Source: Zygnema cylindricum (taxonomy: Eukaryota > Streptophyta > Zygnematophyceae > Zygnematales > Zygnemataceae). From it: a stretch of 32,500 nucleotides of DNA. Position numbers and translations under genes: made by a program. Below the pieces are notes generated by a model. That model had not been told where the DNA came from and ran no database searches. It saw only the letters and a program-made list of their open reading frames with translations. Where the stretch lies: positions 1 to 32,500 of the forward strand of contig JBBHKE010000715.1 of the NCBI GenBank assembly GCA_037447655.1, read 5' to 3'. Each line of letters starts with the position of its first letter. The first letter of the stretch is position 1. Shown here in pieces: positions 1 to 9,429 of the stretch.

Positions 1-175
1 GGGGGAGGGAGAGGGATGGAGAGGGAGAGGGAGACAGGAAGGAGAGGGAGAGGGAGAGGGAGAGGGAGAGGAAGCGGGAGAGGGAGACAGAGAGGCAGAG
101 GCAGAGAGAGAGGGAGTGGGAGATGGAGAAGAAGAGGGAGAGGAGGGCGAGGAGAGGGGGAGAGAGAGAGAGGTT
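1..175 (+). repeat. Polypurine tract GGGAGA-type
   Basis: Nearly pure G/A on the plus strand in GGGAGAGGGAGA-like units. It lies in the transporter intron directly downstream of the exon at 182-289, so the transcript is CU-rich here. It continues off the left edge. Confidence 0.95.
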
Positions 176-181
176 TCAGAC

Positions 182-3100
182 CTGCGTGACGGCCACAGTG
201 AATGCCACATAGGATATGACAGTGAGTGACGTCACCATGGCAAACTGCCCTCCAAACCGATACTGGAGGATGCCCGCGACCAGGAGTATCTGGACCAAAA
301 ATACAGAGGAGTATTTAACAAAAAGGTGTATAGGTGTATTTAACAAATAGGTGTATAGGTTATTTAACAAATAGGTGTATAGGTGTATTTAACAAATAAG
401 TATCTAGGTATATTTAACAATAAGTATATAGATATATTAAACAAAGTAGTAAACAAATAAGTATATAGGTATGTTAAACAAATACGTATAAATGATCAAA
501 CATTAATGAGTGGATGTGAATGATTAAATATAATTGAGTGAATATAAACATTCAGATATAAAAGAGTGAATGTAAAAAAGGGAATACTTAAGAATGAATA
601 TAAATATTTAAATAGAAACGAGTCGACATAAATATTTAGACATAATTTTGCGCGTACAAATAACAAAATGTGAATAAATAAATAAATACAAATGACTATA
701 TATAAATCTTCAGTAAAAATGAGTAAATAGAAAAGAAAGAGTAGATTGTCTCGCTTTGTCTCTCTCTGTCTTCTCTCTCTCCCTTTTACTTCTCTTCTTA
801 CCTATCTATTCCACTTTTTCCCTCTCTATTCCTCTCTTTCCCTCTCCCTCTCTCCCTTTCTACTTCTTGCATGGCAAATAGGACAAAATAGCTTACCTCC
901 AGCATGGTGGGCCCCACATTGAACACCATGGCAGATAAGACAAAATTGATCGCCCGAGTTCCACGGTCCACGGTACGATTCAAAGCACCGGTTTGGCGAC
1001 TGCAAGGGGGGGTGGAGGGAGAGGAAGAGGAGCCACATGTCCACACTAAATTTGGTGTGATGGAAACAGTCGCAAAGTCCACACTAAGGTAGAGGGTGAG
1101 GGAAGTACATGTCCACACTAACTATAGTGTGAGAGAGGGTAGATGTAGAGGAGCTACATGTCCACACTAACTACGATGAGCAAGAGTCCATTGAAATTTG
1201 TGATCAGGAAAGAGACTCAATTGATTAGTTTTGTTTCTGGGATCTTTTGTTTGCCACACTTAACCGTGGAAAAAGACTAAATTTAATTTACTTATGCTTT
1301 TGAAAATTTACGTTTGCCATCAGAACTTATGACCATGGAAAGAGAACTAACCTCTTTTCTTATGTTCATGGAATCTGTTGTTTGCCACACTATTTTTTGT
1401 GAACACAATTGACATCCATGGAAAGAGCATAAATTTTGTGATGTATATTGATCAAAATTGGAAACGAAATATCGTGAATTCAGTATGTTGTAATATCAAG
1501 AAGTTCATAAGTCGATATCTATCGACTTTGACCAAAGAATATCTATATTTCGATAATTGCTGATAATTTGAAGGTGTTCTCGTTTTTTTAGGCGTACAAT
1601 GGAAGGTACGTTGTATTGAATGTATGGAATGTATGAAATGTAAGGAATGTACTAAACGTACGGAATGAAAGAAATGTAAGGAATGTATGAAATGTACGGA
1701 ATGGAAAAAATGTACGGGATGTACGGGATGTACAGGTTGTACGAAATGTATGAAATGTACAATGTGTATGAAACATAAGGAATGTATGTCGATATCGTTC
1801 TCGCGATGATAACATTTTTACATCAAGACCATCGTCGATACAATATACCAATTCGTTTAATAGAAGATCAAGACCCCAAAAAATAGTACAAAGTGGATTA
1901 TCGGCAGATCCTCTTCGATATACATTATTACTAAACTGATTTGTGAAGCCCTTCGTCCACACTATTATTTGTTGATCAAAATTCACAACCACGGAAAATG
2001 ACTAAATGAATTATTGACATACACACTATTTATGATTGATCAAAATTCATGAGGGGAAGAGACTAAACAATTTAGTTGTGTTTTTGGTGGGGAAAGTAAA
2101 TAGCGGAGAAAGCTTATGGAAGGTCGAGTTATCCAATTTCCATTGTCACAAATCCACACTAATAATGGTGCAAGTGGTGAGGGGAGGAGGGGGAGGGGGG
2201 AGGCGAAGGAGGTGGGGAGGGGGAGAGGGATGGAGAGGGAGAGAGAGATGGAGAGAGAGGGAGAGGGAGAGGGAGGGGGAGGGGGAGAGGGAGAGGGGGA
2301 GGGGGAGGGAGATAGGGAGAGGGAAGGGGAGAGGGAGAGGAGAGGTAGGAGGGGGACGGGGAGGGAGGAAGGACCTCAAGTGGTAGCTCAAATCGAGGGC
2401 GTGGAGATGAAGGAACACCTGGGGTAGACAGAGAGAGAGATAGACTCCGCCCTCCCTCTCAAGATAAATAAGTTAATTGATAAACTAATTAATTAATAAA
2501 CAAATAAGACGATAATTTTATACAATAACCAGTAAATAAATAAATAAGAGAGTGGATAAATAAATGACTCACTATATAAATAGATAAAGAAATTGATGAA
2601 TTTATAAATACATAAAAGAGTAGATAAATAAATAAATAAATTAGTACTACCCCAAAAAGTTACTTCCCTCCTAAAGAAAACAACTACTCCAAAACCGCCA
2701 AAAGCTTACCTTCCCTCTCTCCCCTCCTCCAAAATTCCTTCCCTTTACCGCCCCAATAGCTTACGTTACCTTCCCCCTACCCCCTCCCTCCCCCCCCACA
2801 AAATTCCTTCCCTCTAACCCCCCCCCCCAAAAATTTCTTCCCTCTACCCCCCAAAACTCCTTCCCTCTACACCCCAAATTCCTTACCTTCCTTGCCACAT
2901 CCCGGATGGTCCCCTGCGCCACTTTGGCAAATACCGCATTCCGCAGCTCTGGGGAGGGGGGAGAGGTGGGGAGAGGGAGAGGGAGAGAGAGAGGTGGAGA
3001 GGAAGGAAGAGAGGGAGGAGGGAGGGAGGGAGAGGGAGAGGAGAGAGCGAGGAGGGAGGGAGAGGGAGAGGAGGGAGAGCGAGGAGGGAGTGAGGGGCGG

Positions 3101-3362
3101 GAGGGAGAGGGAGAGGGAGAGGAAGGGCGGGGGGAGGGAGGGAGGGAGGCATGGAGGGAGAGAGGGATGGAGGGAGAGAGGGATGGAAGGGGAGGGAGAG
3201 AGAGGGGAAGAGAGAGGGGAAGAGAGAGCGGGAGAGAGAGCGGCGGGAGAGAGGAAGGAGAGAGAAAAAAAAACAAACAGAAGAAAATTACACCTAAAAT
3301 TCAACAACAAAAAGAAGAGAAAGCTCATAAACTGAACATAAGACAAAAGAAAAAACCCGCAC

Positions 3363-3393
<31 letters not shown>

Positions 3394-5080
3394 GAGAGAA
3401 CCCTTATACCACTATTTTATATCAAAATGAAAGCTCACAAAAACTACCCTTCTCGAGGTACCTTCACCTAATTTAAAAAAATGGTTTTAAACCGGTCGAC
3501 CTAGTACAAAACTCTCGGTACCACATAATCTTACATATCTCATCATATGATATCCTATTGAATCGTATTTTGCCATATTCTATTATATATTGAATCGTAT
3601 TGTGTCATATTCTATTATATCATTTCATCATATTGTATCGTAACGTATCATCATTCCATACAGTATCAAATCATATCATATCATATCACATTGTATTTTA
3701 TCATCACATCATGCCGTATTGTATTGTATTGAGCATCACATCGAATTGTGTCATATGTGTCATATCGTATCATATTGTGTCATACCGTATCATATCGCGT
3801 CATATCTTATCATATCGTGTCATATCGTACTGTACCGTATCATATCCTACCCTTTCATCACATTGTATCATAAGTTTCCCCAAAATATCGCATCGGCACA
3901 TTGTAGCGAGACCTTAATAAGACGCAGAACAAACCAAAGCCTATTGACCGTCCCTTATTCTTTTTTTCTTGGTTTTCTTGAAAAATACTAAGGTAATTGT
4001 TTGAGAAAAAAAAAGGTATCTTTTAGGGTTTTACCGTTGCAAGCCGCACTTCCCACCCGGGCGGCGCCATAGGCGAGAATGAGAGCTGTGAGGAGATGGG
4101 GAGCGGACTCCACCAGGGGGGTGGAGGGAGAGACAGAGAGGGAGTCCACGACGTACTTGAAGAGAAGGGGCACCTGGACACTTAGCACCTGAGGGGGGGA
4201 GGGGAGAGAGAGAGAGAGAGAGTACCAGGGAGTGAATGGTGAGAAGCGAGAGACAGTGGGATAGAGAGAGAGGGTCAGAGAGAGGGTGGGAGAGAGAAGA
4301 GAGGTAGAAGAGAGAGAGGGGGTGCAAGTGTGAGATGGTGGAAGGGAGAGAGCAGGGTCCGAAAGAGAGGGCGGGAGTAAGAGAGGAGAGCGAGGAGAGA
4401 GAGAAGGGAAAGAGGAGAGAGAAGGGCACCTTAGAGGCCACCAAAAGTCCCATGGCGAATGCGACGCGACGCCGATATTCGGGACGATCCTTCGGCCACA
4501 CATGCTGACTCAGCAGCCTCAGAATGCTGACGTCAGCAGCCAAGACAGCCTCTTTCTCCTCCCCCCCTGGCCCGCTGTCGGAGGGGCGGAGCTGGCTGAC
4601 AGCGGGAGGGGAGGGGGGAGATGGGGAGGAGGGAGAGGGAGTGGTGGGAAGGGAGGAGGGAGAGGAGGAGAAGGGAAAGGAGGGAGAGGAGAAGGGAGAG
4701 AAGGGAGAGGGGGAGACGGGAGAGGAGGAGAAGGGAGAGGCGGGAGAGGAGGAAGAGGTGGAAGTGTGGGAGGCTTGGTAGAGGTTGGAGGAGAAAGAGG
4801 AGAGGTGAGAGCAGGGAGAGAGAGAGGAGAACAAGGGAGGAGAAGAGGAGGGGGAGGTGGGAGAGTTGTTGGAGAAAAGAGGGAAGCGAGGGGGCAGGGA
4901 GCCGAGAGAGGAAAGGAAACGAGAATGAGTGGAAGAAGGAGAGGGAAGAGAGTGGAAAAGGGATGGGGAGGAGACAGAGAAAGGGAGTGAGGGATGGGAG
5001 AGGGAGGGGAGGATAATCTGCAAAACAGAGAGGATAACCATTTACCGTTGAGGGCAACGGGAAAAAGACGAATTTTGAGT
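182..5080 (-). CDS. ABCB7/ATM3: Mitochondrial ABC half-transporter, Atm1/ABCB7/ATM3 type (partial, spliced)
   Basis: This family exports a glutathione- or persulfide-linked sulfur compound from the mitochondrial matrix for cytosolic Fe-S cluster assembly. Exons in sense order are 5080-5046 (tentative), 4595-4430, 4188-4035, 2948-2887, 2418-2375, 999-897 and 289-182. All junctions are GT..AG and the phases agree, giving 672 nt or 224 codons. Family landmarks, in order, are [76 protein letters not shown] and [19 protein letters not shown]. These cover the pre-TM1 segment and the first four or so membrane helices. The Walker, signature and remaining helix regions lie beyond position 1. The 35-nt exon at 5046-5080 is forced by a phase-2 start at 4595 and a clear donor at 5045; it encodes a Ser/Arg-containing stretch fitting a presequence. 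No start codon was found, so an upstream exon is missing. Introns are mostly CU-rich on the sense strand. Family assignment is firm; the 5' end is not. Confidence 0.9.
311..490. repeat. 25-bp minisatellite
   Basis: Tandem units of about 25 bp, typified by GTATTTAACAAATAGGTGTA plus TAGGT. Clear copies start at 311, 336, 361 and 385, and diverged copies continue to about 490. It lies in a transporter intron just upstream, in sense, of the exon ending at 289. Confidence 0.85.
491..896. other. Intronic AT-rich sequence, no gene seen
   Basis: Low-complexity AT-rich sequence with repeated AAATA/GAATATAAA-like words, followed by a pyrimidine-rich patch at about 750-860. It lies between transporter exons, and no coding signal was recognised. 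Confidence 0.6.
1023..2110. repeat. Degenerate tandem repeats filling a transporter intron
   Basis: The motif ACATGTCCACACTAA recurs at about 1034, 1108 and 1157, each copy preceded by GAGGAG or a similar word. A looser unit containing GATCAAAATTCATGACCATGGAAAGAGACTAA and TTTGTTTGCCACACT recurs between about 1197 and 1470 and again at 1970-2100. These look like decayed direct duplications within the intron between exons 897-999 and 2375-2418. Confidence 0.6.
1600..1790. repeat. 9-bp minisatellite GAATGTAYG
   Basis: A tandem array of degenerate 9-bp units such as GAATGTATG, GAAATGTAC and GGATGTACG. The three-residue periodicity of translated frames (FHT/FRT-like) is a by-product of the 9-bp unit and does not indicate a protein. 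Confidence 0.85.
2172..2370 (+). repeat. Polypurine tract
   Basis: A G/A-rich stretch immediately downstream, in sense, of the transporter exon 2375-2418. It is transcribed as CU-rich intron RNA. Open frames here are repeat shadows. Confidence 0.95.
2640..2886. repeat. C-rich approximately 40-bp repeats beside a 5' splice site
   Basis: The words CCAAAATTCCTTCCCTCTAC and AGCTTACCTTCC recur several times up to the donor of the exon 2887-2948. The repeat resembles the donor-flanking sequence itself, suggesting local tandem duplication of the exon border. Confidence 0.6.
2949..3262 (+). repeat. Polypurine tract upstream of a transporter exon
   Basis: A G/A-rich block running right up to the acceptor of exon 2887-2948. 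On the sense strand it forms a polypyrimidine tract of about 300 nt ahead of the 3' splice site. Confidence 0.95.
3365..3400 (+). repeat. (GA)n microsatellite
   Basis: A short run of GA/GAAA units within a transporter intron. Confidence 0.8.
3530..3875. repeat. 10-bp minisatellite (CATATCGTAT family)
   Basis: About 340 bp of degenerate 10-bp units such as TCATATCGTA, TCATATTGTG and TCATACCGTA. It lies in the long transporter intron between exons 2887-2948 and 4035-4188. Open frames across it are artefacts of the 10-bp period. Confidence 0.85.
4191..4427 (+). repeat. Polypurine intron of the transporter gene
   Basis: The whole 241-bp intron between exons 4035-4188 and 4430-4595 is G/A-rich on the plus strand. 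In RNA the intron is therefore almost entirely C/U from donor to acceptor. Confidence 0.9.
4600..5020 (+). repeat. Polypurine tract upstream of a transporter exon
   Basis: About 420 bp of GGGAGAGGAGGA-like sequence between the exon ending at 4595 and the tentative exon 5046-5080. It produces large overlapping spurious open frames on both strands. Confidence 0.95.
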
Positions 5081-5358
5081 CTACCGAACGGAAAGCTTAT
5101 TTATTCATTTATTAATTTTTGCTCTCAATTTCGATTTTTGTAGCTTTTTTAAAGCTTTAGGGTATCCAAGAGATTTATTTTTAATTGCAACTCAAAAAAA
5201 GAGAATACGGAAATAAAAGTACACAATAGATATTATAAAAAATAAGCATGAAAAGAAAAAAAAGAAGGAAGGCACAGCAAAGGAACAAACTGTAAATATT
5301 AACAATAATACTAATAATAACCACGCAACGAGATTTAAACAAAAAAAAAGACTCCATA

Positions 5359-5361
5359 TAC

Positions 5362-5435
<74 letters not shown>
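5359..5435 (+). repeat. Compound (TA)n-(GA)n microsatellite
   Basis: A TA run is followed directly by about 28 perfect GA units (5379-5435). Confidence 0.95.
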
Positions 5436-5437
<2 letters not shown>

Positions 5438-6420
5438 AGGCAAACAATTTCAGAAATAACAAAAAAAAAAACTTTACATATATACAATATAGAAACATGC
5501 ATATATTGTAGGCCCAAAACCTGCCAAAAACTCTACCATTCTACACATGTGAAGCAACGTGACAACATGTCAAATTTGTTGAATTTCAGCATGCACAACT
5601 ATTGGTCCAAACGGTGGATTCTTTGGCTATTTAGGCTTTAGTTTAGAGAATTAAGTCTTTCGAATATGTTTAAGAAACAAAGATACGGACTCTAAGTGAT
5701 GGTGAAAGAATTAATCTAATCGGAAAATTGAGGAGACAGACATTATATGTCAAAGTTAGTGTTTCGTGATTGTCGTTGTTGTAACGCTTACTACTAGTGT
5801 TTTCTAAGGTGAAACATCTTGGAGAATAATTGTCCAATAGATATGGAAATTGGCAGTCGAATAGAAATTCAAAGACTAAAATTATATGTGGCCTTGGATG
5901 TATGGTTGAACATATATGATGCTAGAGTTGTCTAACTAAAGAAGGTCACTTGAAGTGATTCTAACAGTTGTCATCCTATGTTCATTTGGAGGTGTATAAC
6001 TTTCTATGTGTCATTCCAAATTGGACTGACATTTGGCATGGATGTTTTTGAGGCTAACATGAGCCCATGAGAGACAAAAAAATTGGAACCTACATAATTG
6101 GCTAGTTGTATCGCTCAATAGGAGGTTGGTGTTATGGAGACTGAAGTTATAACTATGATGATATATATACAAGTAAATATATATACATATGTATATTTAT
6201 GCATGCATATACACATATATACACACATACATATGTATATTTATGTGTGTATATACATTATATAGATGTATATTTAAGTAAATTAGAAAAAAAAACGTTC
6301 ACGAGAAAAAAAAAAGGCGGGGGTGGGGGGAAGGGTGAGAGATAGAGGGGACCTCCCACCTGACTTGAGGAAATGAGGCGCTCCAATTTAATTCGATGGG
6401 ACAAAATCTGGACCTTCCCA
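5436..6420. other. Gene-free sequence
   Basis: Mostly unique, moderately AT-rich sequence with no convincing ORF or splice-bordered exon. The missing first exon of the ABC transporter could lie here or further right, but I could not identify it. A TACATATATACA-rich patch occupies 6150-6270. Confidence 0.5.
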
Positions 6421-6438
6421 AAAAGAGAGAAAAAAAAA

Positions 6439-6546
<108 letters not shown>

Positions 6547-6777
6547 TAAGTACTTAAAACTTTTTAATTTATAATTCTTTTCCAAAATCTCTTTGACTTA
6601 AATTAGGGCATCTCACAATCCTTCATCTTTTGTTTCGTATTTTATCACAAAATTACAAAAATATACAATGCCACATTTTACTTCATTTATTTCAAATTTT
6701 GGACATTATTAAAACAAAATGGTTTGGAAATAAACCTCCTTAAAAATTTGTCATTGAGCTAAGGAGCATTTTCCCCG

Positions 6778-6965
6778 GGAAAAAAAAAAAAAAAAAAAAA
6801 AACACAAAACCAAAATCAAAAACCAAATTTCAAGTACAAGCTGAAAATCAAATTCAAATTCGGATTCAAAATGCAAAATTAAAAATTCAAAATTCAAGAT
6901 TCGAAATTTAAAATTCAAAATCAAAAAATCAAAATCAAAATTCAAAATCGAAATCATTTTTTTTT
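6778..6965. repeat. A-tract followed by AAATTCAAAATC repeats
   Basis: A homopolymer of about 22 A residues, then about 150 bp of degenerate 6- to 12-bp units (AAATTC, AAAATC). It is simple sequence without coding signal. Confidence 0.85.
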
Positions 6966-7262
6966 TGTCATTCACTACAATTCTCTATCCGCCCCCTCCC
7001 CTCCCCTCCCCTCCCCTCCCCACCTCCCCCTCCTCCGTCCCTTCCGCTTACCTTCAGCCCCGCTTCCTCTCCTTCCCTCTTCACACGTGTGCCACGTGGC
7101 ACTCTCTGTACGACGGCTCCTGCCAGATTTCGCCACCGCTGGGCCATCCCTCATATCAGGGTCCCCGGAGGGGGTAGAGGGAAGGATCCGTGGAGGGTGT
7201 AGAGGGAAGGAGAGGTGGTACGGAATGATAAAATACTCGGGTTTAAGGGTGCAATAGGATAG

Positions 7263-7402
7263 CAGTAGAGGGAGTAGTAGGATTAGGGTTAGAAGGAGGA
7301 GACGGAGGAGAAGGAGGAGGGATAGGAGGAGGAGGAGGAGGAGGAGGAGGAGGAGGAGGAGGGGGAGGAGGAGGAGGAGGAGGAGGAGGAGGAGGAGGAA
7401 AG
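7263..7402 (+). repeat. (GGA)n microsatellite
   Basis: A GGA/GAG triplet array, nearly perfect from about 7318. Reverse frames read as poly-Pro or poly-Leu and are not genes. Confidence 0.93.
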
Positions 7403-7429
7403 AAGAGTAAGAGGAGGTGGGAGACAAAA

Positions 7430-7462
7430 TTAGGGTTAGGGTTAAGGTTTGGATTAGGGTTC
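7430..7462 (+). repeat. Short telomere-like TTAGGG cluster
   Basis: About five imperfect TTAGGG-type units in a row, with lone GATTAGGGTTAG and GTAGGGTTAGGG motifs nearby at about 7267 and 7796. The cluster is too short to be called a telomere remnant with confidence. Confidence 0.4.
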
Positions 7463-7491
7463 CCTTGAAGTTTAGGACACGGCGTACAGCG

Positions 7492-7756
7492 ACAGTACAG
7501 TACAGTACACCGTGAATCGCTGTTAGCGTTAATCATTTTTTCGCCACTTAGAACATCTTTTCTCCGTACACACCTGTCCGATTTTCAGTTTGAGACTGCC
7601 AATTGGAAGGTGAGGATCTTACACTTCAATCTCAACCGTCAGATCCACAATCGGACAGGTGTGTACGGAGAAAAGTTGTTTTAAGAGACGAAAAAAAACA
7701 TTAACACTACAGTACTGTACTGTAATAGCGATACACCGTGTACTGTACTGTACTGT
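7492..7756. mobile_element. MITE-like inverted-repeat element, copy 1
   Basis: The ends are perfect 17-bp inverted repeats: ACAGTACAGTACAGTAC at 7492-7508 and its complement at 7740-7756. Imperfect complementarity continues inward for about 100 bp per arm, through CCGTGAATCGCT, TTCGCCACTT and TTCTCCGTACACACCTGTCCGATT. A non-palindromic core of about 70 bp separates the arms. There is no ORF. I could not fix a target-site duplication. The core matches copy 2 in reverse orientation. Superfamily unknown. Confidence 0.8.
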
Positions 7757-8120
7757 ACGGCCAGCGTTTAGGAATTTCAAATTTGGTTTAACACGTAGGG
7801 TTAGGGCTGGGTTAGCACTCAGCAAAGGTACAGCACCATGTATACCGTACATCTAGGACTGTACGGAAATTTACAGTTCGTACAGTGATAAAAATGTGAC
7901 CAATCAGCGCATTTGTGGTGGTGGCTGTGTATTCTTTCCGAAAATGTTTCAAAAAGGCTGTTTGAATGTATGGAACCTAACATGTCTTTTGCAAATTTTG
8001 GACTTTAGTGGACCCCAGTGGGCTGGTGGCCGGCCATTTGAAGCCCTCCACGTGTAGATTTTCCTCACTTTTTGAGTAACGACGGCTCGCAGCGCGCTGC
8101 GCATCGCCGAAATGCTACAA

Positions 8121-8339
8121 CCGTGAATCGCTACAGTATTAGTGTTAATGTATTTTTCGCAACTTTAAACAACTATTCTCCGTACACACAAATCGGATTG
8201 TTGATCTGACGGTTGCGATTGAAATCCAAGATCCTCACCTTCCGATTGGCGATCTCCAAGAGAAAATTGGACAAGTGTGTACGGAGAAAAGATGTTTTTA
8301 AGTGGCGAAAAAAACATTAACACTAATAACGATTCACGG
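8121..8339. mobile_element. MITE-like inverted-repeat element, copy 2
   Basis: It begins CCGTGAATCG and ends CGATTCACGG, a perfect 10-bp inversion. Arms then run through AGTGTTAATG, TTCGC and TTCTCCGTACACAC as in copy 1. The core, with GATCTGACGGTTGCGATTGA and AAGATCCTCACCTTCC, is the reverse complement of the core of copy 1. The GTACAG end extension of copy 1 is absent. Confidence 0.8.
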
Positions 8340-8632
8340 TGGTAACAATAGAACTGCCAAAAAACCAAAACCGTTTAACTGAAAGGAAAACGCGGCGCCA
8401 AAAAATTCTTTCCGCTCGTTTTGTTTTCAAACTTTTAAAATTTGAAATTTTTCAAAGGGAATTGCTCATGACAGTCGGTGACTGTTTTTGTACTCAACGG
8501 TACTTTACTTGTACCAGTATGTACTTCAAAGGTACAATTTTTGACAAAATGACGTAAGTGAATGTGCGCAACCAAAACAGTCACTGTCATGATCAATTCC
8601 TTTATTCCATTCCTTTCGTTCCTGTCCCTTCC

Positions 8633-8890
8633 ATGTTGTCTCTCCACCCATCTTTATCCTCCCATTCCATTCCATTCCTCCCCTCCACCCTCCCTCCCTC
8701 CTCCTCTCTCCTCCTCCACTCTCCTCCTCTCTTCCTCTCCTCCTCTCTCCCCCCTCCTTTTCTTCTTTCTTATGTGTCTCTTCCTCCCCTCTCCTTCCTC
8801 CCTCCCTCCCCCCCCCTCCCTCCTCCTCCACCCCTCCCTCCCTCCTCCTCCCTCCCTCCTCCCTCCCTCTCCTCCTCTTGTTGTTCTTCT
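8633..8890. repeat. Polypyrimidine tract
   Basis: A CCTCCCTCC-rich block on the plus strand, one of the few long tracts in the window with pyrimidines on this strand. It lies outside any gene I can assign. Confidence 0.93.
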
Positions 8891-9429
8891 TCTTCTTATA
8901 TGACAATTGGGTTTAGAGGACTTAGAAAATGAATTATCAAAACATTTTTGTACTTGTAAATAAGTCATAATATAATATATTAAACAGTATTTGCTGTAAT
9001 TTTAAATTCAAAATTTGTTTTTGAGATTACAAATGTAGCCCTAAAATTGTATATACATGTACATATTGTTAAATTTTTGGGTAAAATTTTTATATTTGAC
9101 AAAGATAAGGTAAAGAATCTTATGAGCAAAATAAATATTAAAACCCTTTACTGTATATATTTTTTTTCAAACGATTATTGCTTGAAATGTGATACTTTTT
9201 TTTTTTATTTCAAAGTTAAAATGAAATAGAACTATAAAATTTATTAGAACTAAATTAAGTAATTTATTCAGCATTAAAGAATACAAAATTTACTTTTCAG
9301 ATATTTTTTGTAGTAAGAAAATTTCGTATCATCTTTAAGTTGAAACTAAGGATATAAACAAATTCGTAACAAAACAAGGATTTTTTTTTTTCGACAAAAA
9401 AAAAAAAATCAACTTAAACTTGGTGAATT
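8891..9429. other. AT-rich spacer, no gene seen
   Basis: Very AT-rich sequence with T and A homopolymers and no recognisable exon. Confidence 0.5.

Noticed and set aside
2867-3430. Overlapping 100-170 codon open frames on both strands
   Set aside because: They read as Ser/Leu/Pro or Glu/Arg/Gly strings from G/A-rich DNA and overlap a well-bordered transporter exon.
4031-5041. A single 336-codon reverse ORF taken as one gene
   Set aside because: Only its 4430-4595 part matches the transporter, and 4035-4188 matches in another frame. The rest is CU-rich intron, and GT..AG borders explain the true exons.
7243-7536. Proline-rich reverse ORF
   Set aside because: Direct product of the (GGA)n microsatellite, with no independent coding support.
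8526-8968. Ser/Pro/Leu-rich and Gly/Arg/Glu-rich open frames
   Set aside because: Composition follows the polypyrimidine tract on opposite strands; no splice borders or homology.
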